Positions 62,036-64,000 of a stretch of 64,000 nt of DNA are shown one piece after another; the first letter of the stretch is position 1; every line of letters begins with the position of its first letter. The position numbers were made by a program, and so were the translations under genes. The notes beneath the pieces are model-generated. The model saw only the letters and a program-made list of their open reading frames with translations. It had not been told where the DNA came from and did not search any database. Origin of the DNA: Gemmatimonadota bacterium (GTDB lineage: Bacteria; Gemmatimonadota; Gemmatimonadetes; Longimicrobiales; Longimicrobiaceae); assembly GCA_028287185.1 (NCBI GenBank), contig JAQBQD010000161.1, positions 23,531-87,530 of the forward strand, in the 5' to 3' direction.

Positions 62036-62400
62036 CACATTCGCCGTCCTTCGACCGTCGTCGCGGGAACCGTGGCGGCGCGGGGATCGGCGGACGGTGC
62101 GCCGGCCGCTTCGCGGAACGAGCGCGCGGCCCACGGGCGGTGCAGGGTGTAGGTGAGCGTGGCCGTGATGGTGGCGCGGGCGGTGCTCACCAGGCGGCGG
62201 GCGGCCAGGCGGGCAAGGGCGTCCTGCACGGCGCGCTTGGAGAGGCCGGTGCCTTCGGCGATGGCGCGCAGGCTGAGCGTGGCGTCGGCGCGCGCGCCGT
62301 CCGTGCGCCGCCACAGGAACAGGTAGACCAGGTAGGCGGACGGCTGGCGGTCGTGGCCCACCAGGTCGGGCATCAGCGTGTCCAGCACGTACGCGTCCAT
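62035..62400 (-). CDS. Helix-turn-helix protein
   Basis: About 121 residues. The N-terminus (DAYVLDTLMPDLVGHDRQPSAYLVYLFLW) leads into a winged helix-turn-helix, LSLRAIAEGTGLSKRAVQDALARLAARRLVSTARATITATLTYTLHRPW. This is a small DNA-binding protein of a type common in this lineage, probably a transcriptional regulator. Start is uncertain: Met at 62400 has GGAG 9 bases away, but the acidic segment upstream (GYGDEDLECLE) looks conserved and a start as far as 62505 is possible. Its C-terminus abuts the IS remnant, so the end may have been altered by the insertion. Confidence 0.72.
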   Translation of the reverse strand: MDAYVLDTLMPDLVGHDRQPSAYLVYLFLWRRTDGARADATLSLRAIAEGTGLSKRAVQDALARLAARRLVSTARATITATLTYTLHRPWAARSFREAAGAPSADPRAATVPATTVEGRRM

Positions 62401-62549
62401 CTCCAGGCACTCCAAGTCCTCGTCTCCGTATCCGCCGCGTGATGGTGTGGCAACGCTTGCCACGGCAACGATAGCGCGCCTTGTCGCCCGCGGAAAGCAC
62501 GCCATCTTCCCACCGTTCGCCAGACCACCGACAGCCAGGGGAGGAAGCC

Positions 62550-62915
62550 GTGATCAGGAGCATCAAGTTCGTCAGCGTGCCCGTGCGGGACCAGGACGTG
62601 GCGCTGGAGTTCTACACGAAGAAGCTGGGATTCACCATCGGCACGGACCAGCCGTTCGACGGCACCCAGCGCTGGATCGAGCTGCGGATTCCCGGCGCGG
62701 ACACGGGGCTGGTGCTGTTCACGCCGCGCGGCCACGAGGATCGCATCGGCGGGTTCATGAACATGAGCTTCGTGTGCGACGACCTGCAGAAGACGTACGA
62801 GGAGATGGTCGCGCGCGGCGTGGAGTTCGTGCAGCCGCCCAAGACGGAAAGCTGGGGCAGCAGCTCGATCTTCAAGGACCCCGACGGCAACACGTTCGTG
62901 ATGTCCGCGCGCTGA
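62550..62915 (+). CDS. VOC (glyoxalase/bleomycin resistance) family protein
   Basis: 121 residues with two beta-alpha-beta-beta-beta modules: KFVSVPVRDQDVALEFYTKKLGF and FMNMSFVCDDLQKTYEEMVARGVEFVQPP, ending FKDPDGNTFVM. Metal ligand positions include the final Glu-equivalent; the first ligand is Val/Ser rather than His, so metal binding is uncertain. Members detoxify electrophiles or bind antibiotics. The GTG start follows AGGGGAGGAAGCC, the best ribosome-binding site in the region. It is divergent from the HTH gene, which may regulate it. Confidence 0.92.
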   Translation: MIRSIKFVSVPVRDQDVALEFYTKKLGFTIGTDQPFDGTQRWIELRIPGADTGLVLFTPRGHEDRIGGFMNMSFVCDDLQKTYEEMVARGVEFVQPPKTESWGSSSIFKDPDGNTFVMSAR

Positions 62916-63159
62916 CCCCGCCCGCGCTGCCGGACCTTCGCTGAATCCGCGAGCGCCCGGCGAGAGTCGGGCGCCTGGCGTTTCCACGGGGAAGCGGGGT
63001 CGGCGTGATCGCCGTCGGGTCGAAATCCGGGGCGCCATCGGAGAAAGGTCCGCCTTCGTGGACTCCTCGCGGGGAGGTGATCGGCGCCGGGCGGTGGAGG
63101 ACTGGTGGTCGATCGGGCCGCTCCTTCATCGCGGTCGAATCGCTCGCGGACGAACATGC

Positions 63160-63188
63160 TTGACGGTGGGGCGGACGACGCGTACCAT
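63160..63188 (+). promoter_or_regulatory. Sigma70-type promoter of the TetR-efflux operon
   Basis: TTGACG (63160-63165), 17-base spacer, TACCAT (63183-63188): five of six and four of six consensus bases at ideal spacing. The predicted start (about 63195) lies within the operator. Confidence 0.6.
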
Positions 63189-63192
63189 GTAC

Positions 63193-63206
63193 TAACCAAA
63201 TGGTTA
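63193..63206. promoter_or_regulatory. TetR-type operator
   Basis: TAACCA AA TGGTTA, a perfect dyad in an AT-rich island over the predicted transcription start. A second partial copy, TCCAAATGGTTGA (63221-63233), overlaps the start of the tetR coding region with centres 26 bp apart. Autoregulation is likely. Confidence 0.7.
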
Positions 63207-63216
63207 AACTAAACGG

Positions 63217-63858
63217 ATGATCCAAATGGTTGATAAACAAGAAATCGTAGAGGGCGAGGCGGACGGCGCGGCGGAGGAGCGCATCCTGGCGGCGGCGCAC
63301 GCGGTGTTCCTGAAGCGCGGCACGTACGGCGCGCGGATGCAGGAGATCGCGGACGAGGCGGGCGTCAACAAGGCGTTGCTGCACTACTACTTCCGCAGCA
63401 AGGAGCGGCTGGCCGAGGCGGTCTTCCAGCACGCCATCGGGCAGATCATGCCGCGCGTGTTCGGCATCGTGGGCTCGGACCTGGCGCTGGAGGCCAAGGT
63501 GCACGCGGTCGTGGAGGCGGAGCTGGAGTTCTTTTCCGCGCATCCCTACCTGCCGGGCTACGTGCTGGCCGAGGCCAACTTCAACCCCGAGCGCATCCAG
63601 AAGATGTTCGCGCGGGGCGGCGCGCCGCCGCTGGGGAAGCTGCAGGAGCAGCTCGACGAGGCCGCCGCCACGAGCACCATGCGGCCCATGCGCGCCCAGC
63701 AGTTCCTGGTGAACCTCGTCTCGCTCCTGGTCTTCCCCTTCGCCGCGCGGCCGCTGCTGGACGTGCTTCTGGGCACCGGCGGCGACGGCTTCCGCGATTT
63801 CATCGAAGAACGCCGCGGGTACCTGGCCGAGTTCGTCCTGCGGGGGATGCGGCCATGA
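63217..63858 (+). CDS. TetR/AcrR family repressor
   Basis: 213 residues. N-terminal helix-turn-helix (ILAAAHAVFLKRGTYGARMQEIADEAGVNKALLHYYFRSKERLAEAVF) in classic TetR order, followed by an all-helical ligand and dimer domain. The first ATG has a poor ribosome-binding site and lies inside the second operator half; Met4 (63226) may be used. Promoter and palindromic operator just upstream indicate self-repression. The stop overlaps the ATG of a TolC-family gene, so it controls an efflux operon that continues past the window. The inducer is unknown. Confidence 0.95.
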   Translation: MIQMVDKQEIVEGEADGAAEERILAAAHAVFLKRGTYGARMQEIADEAGVNKALLHYYFRSKERLAEAVFQHAIGQIMPRVFGIVGSDLALEAKVHAVVEAELEFFSAHPYLPGYVLAEANFNPERIQKMFARGGAPPLGKLQEQLDEAAATSTMRPMRAQQFLVNLVSLLVFPFAARPLLDVLLGTGGDGFRDFIEERRGYLAEFVLRGMRP

Positions 63859-64000
63859 CGCGCACGTCGATTCGACTCGTCGTCCTTGTCTCGACCCTGA
63901 TCGCGGCAGGCTCCGTCGCGGCGGCGGCGGATGCGTGGGCGCAGGACACGCTGCGGCTGCCGGCGCTGGAGGCGGCGGCCATGCGGCGCGACCCGCGGGC
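63855..64000 (+). CDS. TolC-family outer-membrane efflux protein, N-terminal fragment
   Basis: Only the first 48 codons are in the window. Signal peptide (VVLVSTLIAAGSVAAAADAWAQD), then LRLPALEAAAMRRDPRA, the standard opening of TolC-type channels (LxLxxAlxxAlxxnPxl). The ATG overlaps the tetR stop and GGGGGA lies 9 bases upstream. RND pump and adaptor genes probably follow outside the window. Confidence 0.85.
   Translation, partial: MTRTSIRLVVLVSTLIAAGSVAAAADAWAQDTLRLPALEAAAMRRDPR

Larger units (their letters stand above)
62916..63216. other. Intergenic stretch containing the TetR promoter
   Basis: 301 bases. The right end holds the promoter and operator described separately; the left two thirds show no gene or notable structure. 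Confidence 0.55.

Noticed and set aside
61615..62442. Full-length 275-residue transposase or HTH protein
   Set aside because: Homology stops near 62020; the remainder is antisense to a genuine HTH gene.

Overview
The window is uniformly GC-rich (about 70%) and tightly packed. It comes from a diderm bacterium: it has an Omp85-type barrel ending in Phe, a TolC-family start, several lipobox lipoproteins and outer-membrane-type barrels. The closest match I can recall is a Longimicrobium-like member of the Gemmatimonadota, because of short precursors with an MKKLxLxLDxLxVESF leader, paralogous TPR proteins and the mix of families. The taxon is inferred, not proven. No tRNA, rRNA, CRISPR array or prophage was recognised. 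The only mobile DNA seen is a truncated IS481-like remnant near 61.5-62.0 kb.

0-10 kb: a cytochrome P450 translationally coupled to a sensor kinase, a convergent HD-GYP phosphodiesterase, an unknown gene, a GGDEF-like protein whose signature is eroded to GPCEL, two 'arsenosugar / rSAM-selenodomain-associated' glycosyltransferases (types 1 and 2) either side of an HNH protein, and a coupled pair of secreted proteins. 9.7-16.6 kb: a NRDE (TANGO2-like) gene coupled to an exported protein with an SPS repeat tail; four tandem pinensin-like lanthipeptide precursors with no modification enzyme beside them; an S41 C-terminal processing protease; then the CMD-type partner and the radical SAM enzyme ArsS. 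17-26 kb: DUF1499, a 7TM-type methyl-accepting receptor, MoaB, an aldo/keto reductase, and a locus of two paralogous TPR proteins flanking a lipoprotein with GSGY repeats.

26-42 kb: an HK-RR operon, an intergenic stretch with a 133-bp repeat (second copy at 15.1 kb), pantothenate kinase coupled to an MFS transporter, a polysaccharide flippase, a methyltransferase, a second aldo/keto reductase, a TerC-family gene behind a yybP-ykoY (Mn2+) riboswitch, a VirJ-like hydrolase, a 24-residue peptide with ten cysteines, an isochorismatase-fold hydrolase, a single-domain response regulator and a lipoprotein.

42-52 kb: one minus-strand operon of four exported DUF11-type proteins (558, 184, 405 and 1873 aa). 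The last joins adhesin-like repeats, an SdrD-B-like domain and a C-terminal predicted outer-membrane barrel. 52-58 kb: an NtrC-type regulator, an Omp85-family barrel with a bactofilin-like N-terminal region, a coupled DUF4390-like protein, and Hsp33. 57.7-64 kb: a cupin, a coupled barrel plus LVIVD-repeat lipoprotein, the IS remnant, an HTH protein, a VOC protein, and a TetR gene with a clear promoter and operator coupled to the start of a TolC-family efflux gene cut off by the window end.

Many junctions are 4-bp ATGA/GTGA/TTGA overlaps, so translational coupling is common. Several genes have strong hairpins in their 5' leaders, one with an intrinsic-terminator U-tract.
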